64,000 nt of DNA from the NCBI GenBank assembly GCA_003439945.1, contig QVRM01004808.1:161539-225538 (forward strand), read 5' to 3'. Below, piece by piece: positions 33,601-45,356 of the stretch. The position numbers and the translations under genes were made by a program. The stretch is from Dermanyssus gallinae (taxonomy: Eukaryota > Arthropoda > Arachnida > Mesostigmata > Dermanyssidae). A model generated the notes under the pieces. That model was not told where the DNA came from. It did not search any database and was given only the letters and a program-made list of their open reading frames with translations. The first letter of the stretch is position 1; each line of letters opens with the position of its first letter.

Positions 33601-33984
33601 TTATGCTGCGCGACTGAGGTGGGGCTTCTTAGACGGAAAGAAAGAGCGAGACCCCTCAACTTGAGGTACTCGTGGTGGTGGTGGAGGCGGTGGCAGCCGC
33701 AGCAGCAGCAGTAGCGGCGGCGGCAGCGGCGGTGGTACCTGGGGGTTCAGCCCCCGGCTGATGTCCGAAACCTCACGAGTTGTAGGTGGGCTGTCGTTGC
33801 CGCTGCTGCTGCTGCTGTTGCTACCTTTGGAACTGTTGGTTCTGCTGGCTCTGTTCTGGTCGTGGCTGATGCCGCTGCCAGCCGAAGGGAGGTTCTTGAG
33901 GTTCAGTGTGTGGCCTTCAGACGACGAGCCAACAGCAGTAGCCTTCACAGCCTTCAAACGCCTGCGCGTTGATCCTTCACTCAT
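33601..33984 (-). CDS. Candidate Ser-rich, Pro-rich protein or exon
   Basis: A complete 127-codon frame from ATG (33984) to TAA (33601), open further upstream to at least 34008. Order: a basic start (MSEGSTRRRLKAVKA), a complex segment to about residue 48, a Ser/Asn run, a complex stretch (SPPTTREVSDISRGLNPQ), a Pro/Leu tract (about 82-105) and a basic end. Codons are varied and mostly C/G-ending outside the short CAG and CCG tracts, as in expressed exons. A CAG then GTACCA just before the proline tract could be a donor. The opposite strand gives a poly-Leu shadow. Resembles disordered, proline-tract scaffold regions, but no domain is seen. Confidence 0.33.
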   Translation of the reverse strand: MSEGSTRRRLKAVKATAVGSSSEGHTLNLKNLPSAGSGISHDQNRASRTNSSKGSNSSSSSGNDSPPTTREVSDISRGLNPQVPPPLPPPLLLLLRLPPPPPPPRVPQVEGSRSFFPSKKPHLSRAA

Positions 33985-35206
33985 ACACTCTCTCAACCAA
34001 CCAACCACCTACCTATCCACCCATTAGTAACTAACTAATTTACTTAGTTACTGATTCTTTCTCACTCACTCACTCACTCAAAAAACACACTGAACCGCAA
34101 CCGACGGTGTACAACATGAGCATCGGTAAACGCACCACTAACTACTACTACTACTGAGAGCCTGCCTATTCGACATTGCGACTTCAGCCAGAGACGCGCA
34201 CCTCCACCACTGTCTCTCAGCCACCCGGCCACTCTGCTTTCGTACGTTCCACTCTGCCTTGTAGAGTTTTCACCAGCCGCCCGCACGGGGCGGCTATTGG
34301 TCGACCCTCATTGTTGCTGTTGCTGCTTGCTATTCGATGAGATTTGTCCGTATCGTTGGTTGATTTCGTCGTCGCCATCGCCTTCGTTGTCGTCGTCATC
34401 GCCTTCGTCGTCATCGTCGGCTTCTTGGACATCTTTATCGTTATCGTGTTGTTGTTGTTGTTGTTGTTTTCAATTATCGTTGTCTTCATGTCACTTTGGC
34501 CGCCGGGCCATCACATAGACACATCGACGAGTCGTCACTGACGTCGTCCACGGCGCTCGACGTTCACCAGCGCGAACGCGAGTAGTATTGTTGTCGTCAG
34601 TTTGTAGTGGGGTCGGTCCGCGGCCAGCCTATTCCTTCCTCTACGACGACGACGACGGCAGCCCACACCACCAACACCACTACCATTACAACAACAACCA
34701 CAACCACAACCACCACCTCCACCACCACCACCATCACCACCTCCAGCAGCGGCAGCATCAACAGAGCCGGCGATGGCAGCGCGCTTACGATGGCTGCGGC
34801 GGCGCTGCTGAGGAGAGGTTTTCAGCCGCCGCTACCGCTGATGCCGCTGCCGCTGCCGCCAGCTGAGACGATGGCCGAGGTGATGACTAGATGCCGCCCG
34901 GTGGCCATCTCTGCGCCAGCCGGTGAATGAGCAGCAGCAGTGGTGGCGGAATCGACATGACGACACTCGCCACAGCATAGCGCGCTAATAGCCGGTAGCG
35001 CTAATAGCGGCTATTATTTAACTCGTTTTTTGACGTCGCTTGCGCTCTTGGCTACTTCACCACATCCGCCCCCGCAGCCTCCACTACCCCAACTACTGCT
35101 GCTGCTTTTTACAGTCCAGTCTAGTTAAACATTTTAAAGTATATCTCCTAAGGCTGGCCCTGCTGCTGGTACAAGGAGTGGTTTCATTGGTTAGCGAATG
35201 CTCCTA
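33985..35206. other. Mixed sequence with ACTC, TTG/TCG and ACC arrays
   Basis: (CTCA)4 at about 34062-34079, TTG/GTC triplets at 34365-34470, ACC/AAC triplets at 34655-34745, and GCC/GCT triplets at 34795-34865. Frames at 34217-34489 (-) and 34607-34930 (+) are mostly Thr/Asn/Pro and lack support. Confidence 0.5.
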
Positions 35207-35258
35207 CATATATATATATATAATATATAATAATTATATATATATATATATATATATA

Positions 35259-35331
<73 letters not shown>

Positions 35332-35337
35332 ATATAA
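35207..35337. repeat. Long (TA)n array with AATTA interruptions
   Basis: 131 bp, the longest TA-rich array here. The interruption TAATTATATA recurs at about 35231, 35260 and 35290, about 30 bp apart, showing that a block of the array was itself duplicated. Confidence 0.96.
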
Positions 35338-36830
35338 TCAGCCTAGCGAGTGACCTTTAAGGTGGCCGTCGGTAAGTGGCAGCATGTTCGAGGTAAAAGT
35401 ATGGGTACCAGGCGAAGCATACGAGAGAGAAGGAATCATGAAGTCGACAACAACAGCACCTACAACAACACTGACACCGACACCATCACTATCATAATAA
35501 TCAACAACAACAACAACATGGAGAGAAGAGCAACAATAACAACACTACCATCATCACCATCAATATCGAGCGCACCAACAACAACAACATACAACAATAC
35601 CAGTCCTACCTGTTCTACTAGAACTGCTACTGCTAGGACTGCTAGTGAAAACGCGCGAGCAACGGAGCCCGCGCGCCGCACGTATTCGAATGTGTGCGCG
35701 TGGATGCGCGAAACCGTTCCAGTACTTGCTCCTTTCCGCAGAATTGCTGTTGTTGTTGTTGTCGTTGTTATTTTTGCTGTTTTTTGTGTTGTTGTGTAGT
35801 AGTTGTTCTAATTGTTGTCGTTCTTAAAATTGCACTCACATTATTGCTTTTACTACTACTACTACGACTACAATTGCTACTGCTGCAGCTGCTGCTACCA
35901 CAACTAGCTAATACGGTGGGTACTTGAAAATCATCAACAACGATTAATAGCCGTATAGCAATTAAAAGATGCAGTTTTTATATACCACCACCACCACCAC
36001 CACGATATATGTATACCCTATGCACGCGTACTGTTGTCGGCGTCGTCGTCGTCGTTATTAATGTCGCTAGTGTCATCATGTTCGTCGTCGTCGTCGTTGT
36101 CGTCAAGCAAACCCGATATATAGTTAACCGTCAAATAGACAGACAGACAGGCAGGTTGTCAATCAATCCATGAATCAATCAATCAGCCAGTAAAATTCAG
36201 GAGATGACTTGTCGAACTCGTCTAGCGAGCGACTTCGAGGCAATAAGCAGCGGCAGCACGAGATGGCAGTAGCAGCATCACCCGCTCCTCGCCGAGAACC
36301 GCGCACGTCAAGCACCGCGTGTTGCCATCACGTTGTCTCTGACTTCGTGGTCGTCGTTGATGTTGTTGTTAATTCGTGGCCATTAATTAGTTTATTAATT
36401 CGTGGAACCAGCGGTCCCAGCCACCACATCCCAAAGACCAGTCAGCCTCTCAGTTAGTTAGAACTACAGCCAGTCTCTCTCTTTCCCTCTGTCTGCTTTG
36501 TTTTGACATGATGTTCATTGTTCACCGTCGCCATTGTCATGTTTTCGTCGCCATGCCCCCACCCCCCTCCTCGCCGTCACGATTAGTACCCCCGCCATTC
36601 TCGCCATCATCATCATCATCATTATACCATTCTCTATTCACGGTCATACTATTCTATATTGACGATCATACCATTCAAAATATTCACGACCATAACCAAC
36701 CATTCTCATCATCGTGTATCGGTGTGGGGGGGTCAGTCAGTCAGCCTCAGTATGAGTTCTAGTCGTCCTAGTTTGTAGTCTAGGTTGATAGTGAGTGATA
36801 GAAATAGTTAGCTAGGTTATGTTATTATCA
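35338..36830. other. Mixed sequence
   Basis: CAA triplets at 35449-35600, TTG at 35746-35800, CTA at 35848-35890, CAC at 35980-36003, GTC at 36040-36105, and quasi-repeats of CATTCT/CGATCAT near 36600-36720. No supported gene. Confidence 0.5.
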
Positions 36831-38078
36831 TCATCAGAGGGCAACAGCAACAACAACAACCGCAGCATCGATGGTAGTGGTGGTGGTGGTGGCCCGCTAA
36901 GCTCATCGTTGCCGCTTGCTGTCCATCTAGTCGTCAACATCGACAACAACAACAACAACAACATCGACAACAACAACACGGTGGAAGTGGAGATGGTGGT
37001 AATGTTGGTGTTGGTGGCAATGGTGGTGGTAACAACGCAAACGGCACGAACCACCACCGCGATCGCCTAGACCGCCAACAACCGCCAGCCGCCAACCGCC
37101 CGCCGTGGGTGAGAGTAACTCACGAGTGGCGAGGTAGCGGAGTGGAGGAGGGGGAAAAGGGAACAACACAGAGGAGAAGGAGGGAAACGGCGAAACATGA
37201 CGAGGTTGATGCTTATTCGAACAACAACAGCAGCAGCAGCAGCAGCAGCAGCAGAAACAGCAACAATAATAGCAGCCACCACCGGCGCCGTTGGCCGCTG
37301 CCACGGCAACATTCAGCCAGTCCTTGTTGTTGTTGTTGTTGTAGGTAGTAAAGGCAATACTTTGTATATTCATAAAAATAGTAGTAGTAGTGGTAGTGGT
37401 ACTATTAATAAGAATAGTATTGAGTCAAGACAAATGACGGCTGCTGCCGCCACTGCTGCTGCTGCTGCTGTTGTGGTTGTTGTTGCTGTTGTTGTTGTTG
37501 TTTCTGGTTGGTTAACCAGCCGGAGTGGCATCGTCAATATTCGTTCCTTTTACTGAGGCTGCTGCGGCTACCACCACCCCCGCCACCCCCGCCTCCAGCA
37601 CCACCATCGCTGCTCCTCATGCTGGTTGGTTCTGCTGGTACTGTTACGGTTCATTCTGTCGGCGTTAATTCTGGCTCCATAGCTGGGGGGAGAGAAGGCC
37701 AGATAGAGAGAGAGTGAAAGAGAGAGGCCGGGAATGTCGCCTTAGCCTGACAGCGGTACAGCAGCGGTCCAATAATGGCCGTGGTGGTTGGCGCGGGGGG
37801 AGGGGGGATGATGGGGTGGAGATGGGGGTAGTAATGCCCGACGTTAGACGTCGGGCGCGCTGATGTTGAGGTCGACGAGAGCGTGGTGTCGGCGCCGGAA
37901 AGGCGGGGGCGTACGTAGGCGGGGGAAGCAACGGCGTCAGCAGGGGCGGCGGCGGGGGAATGCCAGCCGATCATCGTCGTCGTCTCTGGATACGGGCTGG
38001 AGAATGAGCCGCTGTAGCTAGACACCTCATGTTCATAATCATCCTCATCACCACTACAATCAACAGGATCATCGTCAT

Positions 38079-38082
<4 letters not shown>
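36831..38082. other. CAA, GGT, CAG, TTG and CTG arrays
   Basis: CAA at 36844-36865 and 36937-36980, GGT at 36870-36893, CAG at 37218-37265, TTG at 37324-37343, TAG at 37378-37400, and TGC/TTG at 37440-37503. A 21-bp palindrome GCCCGACGT-TAG-ACGTCGGGC lies at about 37835-37855. No supported gene. Confidence 0.5.
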
Positions 38083-38115
<33 letters not shown>

Positions 38116-38131
38116 TATGTATATATATATA
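38083..38131. repeat. (TA)n array
   Basis: TA alternation with ACATAT and TGTATA interruptions. Confidence 0.95.
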
Positions 38132-38372
38132 GTGTGTCAGCTGTGACATTCGCTATATGGAATACCTCTAAACGGCGTCAAACAAACCGATTTGTGTTCA
38201 TTGGCTTTCTCTCGGCGGTCCAGTCACTACTGTACCGCCATAATGACACTTTTGTGTAACACCAACAACAATATTATGCAGCAACGATAACAATATTGTG
38301 TAGCAATAATTAGAATAATAATAATAATATTGTGCAGCAACTATAACAACAATGTGTCATCCTCGTGGTCAT
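38132..38372. other. Unique sequence
   Basis: Short AACAATATTGTGTAGCAA quasi-repeats near 38260-38350. No gene recognised. Confidence 0.5.
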
Positions 38373-38465
38373 TCTCTTAGTTCACTCACACGGCCATCCT
38401 CTAAATTCTCGTAGACGGTCATCCTCTAAGTTCACCTAGACGGTTATCCTAGTTCACCTAAGCGT
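38373..38465. repeat. 25-bp minisatellite
   Basis: Copies of CGGTCATCCTCTAAGTTCAC plus CTAGA, with the CGG core at 38391, 38416 and 38441 (exact 25-bp period) and partial copies at each end. Confidence 0.9.
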
Positions 38466-38505
38466 TCAAGGTGGCGGTAGAGACAGGCTATTCCTGCATT
38501 CAGCC

Positions 38506-38712
38506 ATGCACCGTAATCAATTGTCGATGAGTTTTGAAAATATTTTTTTGCTTGTGGCCTCGGCCGGTTTCTGGCACGCAAGGCGAATCGCATCAAGGCG
38601 TATCCAACCGCTATTAAATAGCGATGGTGTTAGTTCTTCCTTACCACGAGGTGTTTCTTCACGCGCGTACACTTTTTGCGCCCGCCACTACAACGGCACA
38701 CGCCTGTCTTAA
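38506..38712 (+). CDS. Small ORF with N-terminal hydrophobic segment, doubtful
   Basis: ATG to TAA, 68 codons. Residues of about 10-22 are hydrophobic (ENIFLLVASAGFW) and are followed by an Arg/Ser-rich stretch lacking acidic residues, as in some secreted or mitochondrial leaders. Repeats contribute nothing to it. No homologue or splice signal recognised. Confidence 0.17.
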   Translation: MHRNQLSMSFENIFLLVASAGFWHARRIASRRIQPLLNSDGVSSSLPRGVSSRAYTFCARHYNGTRLS

Positions 38713-38855
38713 CCGTAACCATTAGCTTGGATTGAAATTGTCGTCTTTCATTGTCATCTTTTGATTGAAACTAACCCCATTTTCATCACAAGACTCCTTT
38801 TCTCCCTTAGTTTTTCCTCTGTCTGTCTTTGCCGGTGCAGTCTTGACCAGTGACC
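38713..38855. other. Unique T-rich sequence
   Basis: No gene or repeat recognised. Confidence 0.45.
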
Positions 38856-38890
38856 AAGCTAAAGTTGACGGTAGTAATCAACTTTAGCTT
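38856..38890. other. Perfect 13-bp hairpin
   Basis: AAGCTAAAGTTGA (38856-38868) and its exact reverse complement TCAACTTTAGCTT (38878-38890) around a 9-nt loop. It is not microsatellite-derived and no T-run follows, so a bacterial-type terminator is not implied. Confidence 0.85.
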
Positions 38891-39860
38891 CATCTGTCGA
38901 TGACAGGCCCTTTATGTGTTCAAGCAAGTTTAATTTTTTATCGATGATGCTTGCAGCTGCAAATTCAGTTTGTTCCTGATTCTAATTCACACTGCGGTAA
39001 CGGCCAATCGATAGATACATATACAGTGCATTTACATCATACAAAGGATGGGGAGCGGGGTATAAGGCTAAACAGACGAACCACCAATGGACTGCAGATT
39101 CTTAGTCTTTTTTTTCTTCTTTATGGGAGGTTTCGGGAATGCATAGTGCATATGCGTCGCTGGAAACTAATGTGGGACTCACAAACCCACTAAACCCACC
39201 GTATTCCTCCCCATGCTCGGAATTGCGTGGCATTTCGTCGACAAGATTCTTACCCTAAGGCGTCGTAAGTGTACTGCATCTGTGTTGCAACATATAACAG
39301 CAACAACAACAGCAACCACAACAACAACAACAACCACAACAATAAGAACAACAACACGACGGCTGTTTCGCGCATAGCGATCGACCCAAGTTAAAGATCG
39401 GCAGCAACAGCAAAACTGCACAGCTGGGCATGACGATATGCATTGAACTGGAGTGCGGGTTACGAGCTGTTTGCGTGCGAGCCGGTTCTGTCCGCATTGC
39501 ACCGAAGCTGGTGCGGTGAAAAAGCGACGCGCGACGAGCTAAAGAGACTGATCTCGTAAGTCGCATTTCGACTACCCAGGAGAAGACGGATCTCGTAAAA
39601 GCATTTCGACTACCCAAGTGACCCGACTGACTGATTGGCTGGGTTGCTGGGTGGCTGCCTGCGTCGCTAAGAACCAGATTCTCGGCCAGAACCAGACATC
39701 GATGATGGTGAATAACGGCCGTTGGTTGTCTCTGCTACTGCTGCTGCTGCTGTTGCTGGCGCAACGGTGACATGGCAAACTCCGTCCTCAGCTTGTCCTC
39801 CGTCGTCCTCAGGGCGCCGAGTAGGATCGAGTAGGATAAAGCCGTCCATGGACGGCTTCC
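38891..39860. other. Unique sequence with one CAA array
   Basis: CAA triplets at 39298-39355. Near 39551-39617 the phrase GATCTCGTAA...GCATTTCGACTACCCA is tandemly duplicated with a period near 44 bp. No supported gene. Confidence 0.5.
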
Positions 39861-39950
39861 ATGGCGTCCATGGATCCAAGCGGTCACCGACAACTTGGGC
39901 AATATCAACATGAACAACAACGACGACGACAACTTGGGCAATATCAACAT

Positions 39951-39981
<31 letters not shown>

Positions 39982-40088
39982 CGAACGCTGGGGGAGCGGG
40001 TGGCCATGTGCACATGGTCGGGATGAGGGAGCGCACCCGAAACGAAGGAGGCAGAGATGAGGAGACGGGAGCCAGAAAACAGGGGTAG
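39861..40088 (+). CDS. Candidate small protein with 13-residue Gln-rich repeat
   Basis: ATG in a strong context (ttccATGG) to TAG, 75 codons. Residues of about 11-36 hold two copies of a 13-residue unit (RQLGQYQHEQQ plus two Arg/Gln), encoded by a 39-bp direct repeat at 39891 and 39930; the period is a multiple of three. A Gln run follows, then a Gly-rich segment and a highly charged end. The opposite strand is open for 248 codons (39735-40481), the longest frame in the window, and reads the same repeat as a Leu-rich duplication, so frame choice is uncertain. Confidence 0.24.
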
Positions 40089-40535
40089 CGAAGAAGGAGA
40101 GGCGGAGAGAGAGAGAACGAGGGAGCGGGGATGCCAGCCGTTCGATGATTCAGCGGCACATGATGAAGGCGCTGCTGGCATGCGCTGCCAGAGCATGACT
40201 GCTATGTCGATTCGTTGCTGTCGCCGTTGTTGTCCTTTGTTGCTGTTGTTGTTCCCGTTATTGTTGCTGTAGTCGTTTATTGTCGTTCTCAGGTGGTGAT
40301 CCCGTTCAAGCTGCATGTGTGTGTGTGTATATAAGTGCGACGCGCGCGGTGCATGGTACATGGGTGAGGCGCGCGTGCACTCAACATGCTCTTCTCCACA
40401 CCCCCCCCCAACCCCCAGACACACACGCTCACACACGCAGCCCACCACCAGCATTTCTATCGCTGCGTGCCGATGGCCCACGACGACGCTTCGTCGCCAA
40501 TCTACTGCTTCTATTATCAGAACTGCTACTACTAT

Positions 40536-40578
<43 letters not shown>

Positions 40579-41842
40579 GCTACTACTACTATTACTACTA
40601 TAACTCTTAGGATTCTAGTATTCTAGTAGTCGAAGCGGCTGTTGTTGTTGTTGTTGTGTTGAAGCGGATAAGCCTGCTGCCGCCTTCGCCACCGCTAAGC
40701 CAAGCCTGACAGCGCGTATCAGGCAGCGTGAAGCTGGCGCGACCAGCCGCGTCAACCGCCGCGTGCTGGACCACTACCACTACCACCACCACTATCACCA
40801 TCATCAGCAACAGCAGCAGCAGCGTCAGCAACAGTAGAACCAACAGAACCTCTAGCCAGCAGCAGCAGCAGCAGCAACAATGGCACTAGCATCAACGGCA
40901 GCAATAGCAGCGATAGCAGTAGCGTAGAGCATGTAGGTTTTGCAGTTCACCAGGCGGCGGCGACCTAAACAGGCCAACGAGCCGCCCGCCAGCCAGCCAG
41001 CAATAGCAGCAACAGCATCAGCGGCAGCGGCAGCAGCTCGACGCGGTTCGTTCAGTTGTTAGTTAACCGTCGCTATTGGGCCTGTTGGCCTGTTGGCTAG
41101 TTTCCCTGCTTGCCTGCAGCCTGCCTTCCTGCAGCCTGAAGGAAGCAAGGAGAAAGGCAGCAGGGAGGAAGGGACGGCCGGACGGACGGGCTGCTGCTGC
41201 TGTTGTTGCTGATACTGATGCTGCTGCTGGTTGACTGTTTCGTTGTGTTTCATGCCGACAGCGACACAGCGAGAGAGAGAGAGAGAGAGCGCTAACGGTC
41301 GCTCGTCATAATGGCAGTGAACGATGATCGAGCCAGAGAGCGATCGGTGGTCGCGGCGGTCGCGGCAGCAAAGGCAGCAAGCAGCAGCAGCAGCAACGGC
41401 CTGAATCATGAGGGGCCCGTGTTCTCCTTCGTCAGCCGCGCGTCGTCGCCATCAGGACGCACTTGGATGGGAAGAAGCCTGGCTGGCTGGCTGGTCGGGA
41501 TGGGGGGAGGAGAGCGTGGGGACCTCTGGTGGGTGATGCTCTAGCATCATCATCATCATCATGAGAGACTCGGTGTGTATGGTCGTCTGCGTGCGTTCGT
41601 GTGTGTGTGTGTGTGTGGGTGCATGTGTTTGAGGAGGCATGAGGAGAGCACATGGGGATCGTTACTCGAAGCTAACTGTACTCTCGCCGTTTCACTTTTT
41701 CGCCGTCTTGCTCACCCCATTTCTCTCTCTCTCTCGATCTCTCTCTCTCTCCTCCTGTCTCTCTCGCTGGCTTCCTCCCGAACAACGAAGCAGTCGAGAC
41801 ACTCTCCAAGATACGGGTTGTATAAGCCGAGTGGCTCTCTTC

Positions 41843-41845
<3 letters not shown>
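40089..41845. other. Mixed sequence with TAC, CAG and CT tracts
   Basis: TAC triplets at 40525-40602, ACC/AGC at 40770-40885, (GA) at 41272-41290, TG run at 41598-41617 and CT runs at 41722-41765. No supported gene. Confidence 0.55.

Positions 41846-41878
<33 letters not shown>
41846..41878. repeat. (TA)n array
   Basis: Pure TA alternation following a CT-rich run. Confidence 0.97.
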
Positions 41879-41880
<2 letters not shown>

Positions 41881-42340
41881 TTTTCCCTCCAAGTATATAA
41901 ATGTCTCCCTGTCCGCTCCTTCATCTAGTTCCCTCGCAAGACTGAGAACGATGATGACATGCTGCTGTGGCGGCTGCGACGACGACGACGGCCACCGCAT
42001 GAACAACAACAACAACGACAATCACAACAACATCAACAACCACGACAACAACACAATCACGACGACAACAACAACACGACAACAACAACGACAACAACAA
42101 CAGCAGCAGCAGCAACAACAACCAAAAGGCCAGCTCCTCAATGCCCTGACGTGAACTGACTGCATCGATGCATGATGTATTGGATTGGGAGAGCAAATCG
42201 TCAGCGAACGAACGGACGGACAGACCAGCGGACCGACGTTCGATTGGAGCGGGGGGAGACCAGAGACTAGCTGGCAATAGGTGGTGGTGGTGGTAGTACA
42301 TGAAGGCCATGCGCCGACAGCCCTGCAACAGCGGCGCGTC
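41879..42340. other. GAC and CAA arrays
   Basis: GAC triplets at 41976-41990 and CAA/CAG triplets at 42001-42122. No supported gene. Confidence 0.65.
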
Positions 42341-42440
42341 GAAACTACCACACTCACACAGCCAAACACATGATCGTATCGTCGGGCGTTATCAAACTAC
42401 CACACACAGCCAAACACATGATCGCGTCGTCAGACGTTAT
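42341..42440. repeat. 48-bp tandem duplication
   Basis: The phrase CAGCCAAACACATGATCG begins at 42359 and again at 42407. Flanking AAACTACCACAC and CGTTATCA are also shared between the two copies. Confidence 0.9.
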
Positions 42441-43821
42441 CATCCCGCGTTCCCGCTAGACTATTGGTGGCGTTATCGGGGCCGACCGACCGACCTCGCC
42501 CGGATGCAAACCTAGTTAGTTACTTGTGGTACAAGTTGTCGTCGAAGTGGTAGTAGTGGTAGTAGTAGTAGTAACAGTAGTAGTGGTAGTGGCAGTAGTG
42601 ATGGTAATAATAATGTTAGCCGTGGTAATAACAATAATGTCAGTCGAAGGTAATCAAAATGTTAGTCGTGGTAATAATAACTTTAGAGTATGCATGCTAG
42701 TTACCTAGCCGGCGCCGACGCACAATAGTCATAGATGGCCACGTTTGTGGTGCTTGCGTGTATGCAAGGCAGAATGTCGTGACATCAAACAGGTGAAGAG
42801 TCTCGCCAGAACCAGAAGGTAAAAACCGATTCTTAGGACAATAAAAAAAAAAATATATATATATATATATATAAATATATAGGGAGAGAGAGGAGGGGTG
42901 TTGTTGTTATTGCTGCTATTGTTGTTTCATCATTTCACGCATGCGTGCCATAGCACTAATGCTGGTGATGGGTGATGGTAGTGGTGTAGGTGTTGGTAGA
43001 GTAAACCAATATTACAGCCAAGAGTAATATGTTGCTCCACGCACGCAAGTTAGACGACGCACGATGTCTGTCGGTGGTCTATGCCGCATGAATCGATCTA
43101 TTTACGATATCGAACTATGCTATCGAACACCGAACGTGAACGCTCTCTTTCCGGTGTTCGGTTCGATCGAGCTGATCGAGGCAGCCCTGTTGCTGCTGCT
43201 GATGCTGCTGCGGCTAGCGTTCCTGCGCTACGGTGCTGCTAAACGGTCTACGTCGAGAGCGTTGAGAGAGTAGTCTTTTGTCAAAGATTGTGGCCGCCTC
43301 GTTGGTGGCGGCGGGGGAGAGGGGGTGACCGGGCAAGAGGGGGTGACGGGGGGAGGGGGTGGCAGGAAAGAGGGGTACTTGGCTAACTCGAGTTTGTTTG
43401 CCGATTTGCCTGTCCGGGCTTGATTTGCGATCTGCAAGCAGTGGCCCAACTGACCAGCCAGCCAACCAAACTGTCACCGGCGAGTACTGCAGGCAAGCGA
43501 GCGTTCACGGACGACGATGACAACGATGGCGGAGGAAGAAGGTTGTGCTGCTGCTGCTGCTGTTGCCGCTGCTTCTACTGCACGAGATAAGATTGTCTCT
43601 CTGTCTCTCTGTCCATCGCGTCGTCCTCTGGTTGGCCGACCATGAATCCATCGTCGTCGTCGTCGCCGTGGCCGCCGCTCGCCTCTCGATTCCGCAACTG
43701 AACTCTACCTCTTCAACGCTGCTTTTTCTCCCTGTCTGCCCTCGTTATCTTTCGTGCTCACTGCCTTTCATAATCCATCTGCTACTGTGAACTCCTACTG
43801 TCTCTCTTTCTCTCACCCACT
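42441..43821. other. Mixed sequence with TAG, TA and CTG tracts
   Basis: TAG/GTA triplets at 42548-42610, a degenerate GGTAATAATAATGTTAG tandem at 42603-42680, a TA run at 42853-42881, G-rich quasi-repeats at 43310-43375 and CTG at 43546-43565. A 9-bp inverted repeat (CGAACACCG/CGGTGTTCG) lies near 43124-43161. No supported gene. Confidence 0.5.
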
Positions 43822-43925
43822 CTCTACCTATATCTCTCACACTCTACCCATATCTCTCACACTCTACCGATATCTCTCCACTCTACCGATATCTCTCACT
43901 CTACCTATCTCTCTCTCTCTCTATT
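43822..43925. repeat. 18-20 bp pyrimidine minisatellite
   Basis: Units of CTCTACC(T/C/G)ATATCTCTCACA begin at 43822, 43842, 43862, 43881 and 43899. The period shortens from 20 to 18 bp, and the array grades into a CT run. Confidence 0.92.
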
Positions 43926-44911
43926 TCCCTCGCGGTCGATTTCTGTTTATACAGTTCTCTTTGTGAATTGTGTTTTGTTTTTCCTCGCGTATGTCAGACG
44001 ACCAACAGTTATAGTTGTTTCCCCCGGCCAAACTCGCGGCGGCTTCTGCTACTGCTGCTGCTGCTATCGTTATTGTTAAGTTTCCTCTCCCGACAACGTG
44101 GGCCGTTCCGCGTGTGTTCAACTAGACGGTCTGTCACAGCCGTCTAGGCAGCAACATGACGTCAGCAGGAACAGATAGCACAAAAATTCATACCCAGCAG
44201 ACAAATACTTGTCATTTAAACAAATTGGGCTATATATATATATATATATATACGAATTTACATGTTCTTGTAAAGATATGTTAGGCATACACATCCCAAA
44301 TACCTAACTTGCTATTTAATGTTTTTGGGGGGGGGGGGGGGGTAACACACCAACTTCTATTTAGCTCCGTTCGTTCCCCACCTCGTCCAACCCCTGTCCA
44401 ACCCCCGAAGGACAGATAGAGTGCTCTCTTGACAACGGCAAGCAGATCTTATCTCGTGGTAGGCGTTGCTGCCGTCGTCGTCGCCGTGGGCGCCTGAGAT
44501 CTTGTTAGCCTCCGGATGATTGCCTGCCAAGTCCGAGATGATGAAACCGGCGAGATGAGCGAAACAAATGTGAATCAATCAATCCATCCATCGACGCGTA
44601 GCAAACAGCAAAGCAAACGAGTAAAACTTTTGACATTGGAATTGCCATCACCATCATCATCATCAGTATTCATCAGTATTATTGCCGATTGTTAACGATT
44701 GACGGGGACGGGTTCAAGGCTGGGTATCTACACACGACGAGCGTCAAAGGCGCTGCTGTTCTCCGTGGCGGCCTTCCAATCATTAATGCACTCGAATGCC
44801 TCGTGCGTCTCTCGGGACGGTGTAGTAGTAGTAATAGTAGAAGCCTTATGGATTTGGTCGAGTTTATGTTGTGAGCAATTGAAGATTATAGATTGCACAC
44901 ACACATTGCGC

Positions 44912-44946
<35 letters not shown>

Positions 44947-45356
44947 CACATGTGATATAAGTGTGTATTGAATATATACACGACACCAATACACATCTAT
45001 ATACATCAATGCATGTGAGTGCGTGTGTGTGCAGTGTCTAAGTGTTGTAGATCAATCATCGTAGCAGCAGCGAAAGCTATCATGATTGGTTGCCATTGTT
45101 TGCCAGCTGCTAAGAGATGTTCGGCAGTTGGCGTCATGCTTATGAATGGTGTCGTCACCATCACCACCACCACCAATATCCCCATCATCATCATCACTCC
45201 TTCCCCGACCACAATCATCATCATCATCGTCGAAAGGATACTGCGAGAAGGTTGGTCGGCAGTATTGATGGCGGTGGCTGCAGGACCATGACGACGTGGT
45301 AGTGGTAATGGTGGATGGTGATGGTCGTTGTGTCGATGGGTAGGTCTGTCGGGCCC
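43926..45356. other. Mixed sequence with TA, G16 and ATC tracts
   Basis: TA array at 44231-44252, poly-G of 16 at 44327-44342, ATC at 44649-44665, TA array at 44912-44946, and CAC/CAT triplets at 45158-45225. No supported gene. Confidence 0.55.
44327..44342. repeat. Poly-G tract (16)
   Basis: Sixteen uninterrupted G residues following GTTTTT. Confidence 0.95.

Noticed and set aside
39735..40481. The longest open frame (248 codons, minus strand) as a gene
   Set aside because: It starts at GTG, is partly repeat-derived, shows no domain, and one frame of this length is expected by chance in 64 kb read in six frames with stop-poor repeats.
43822..43925. CRISPR array
   Set aside because: The repeats are contiguous tandem units without unique spacers, and the host is clearly eukaryotic.
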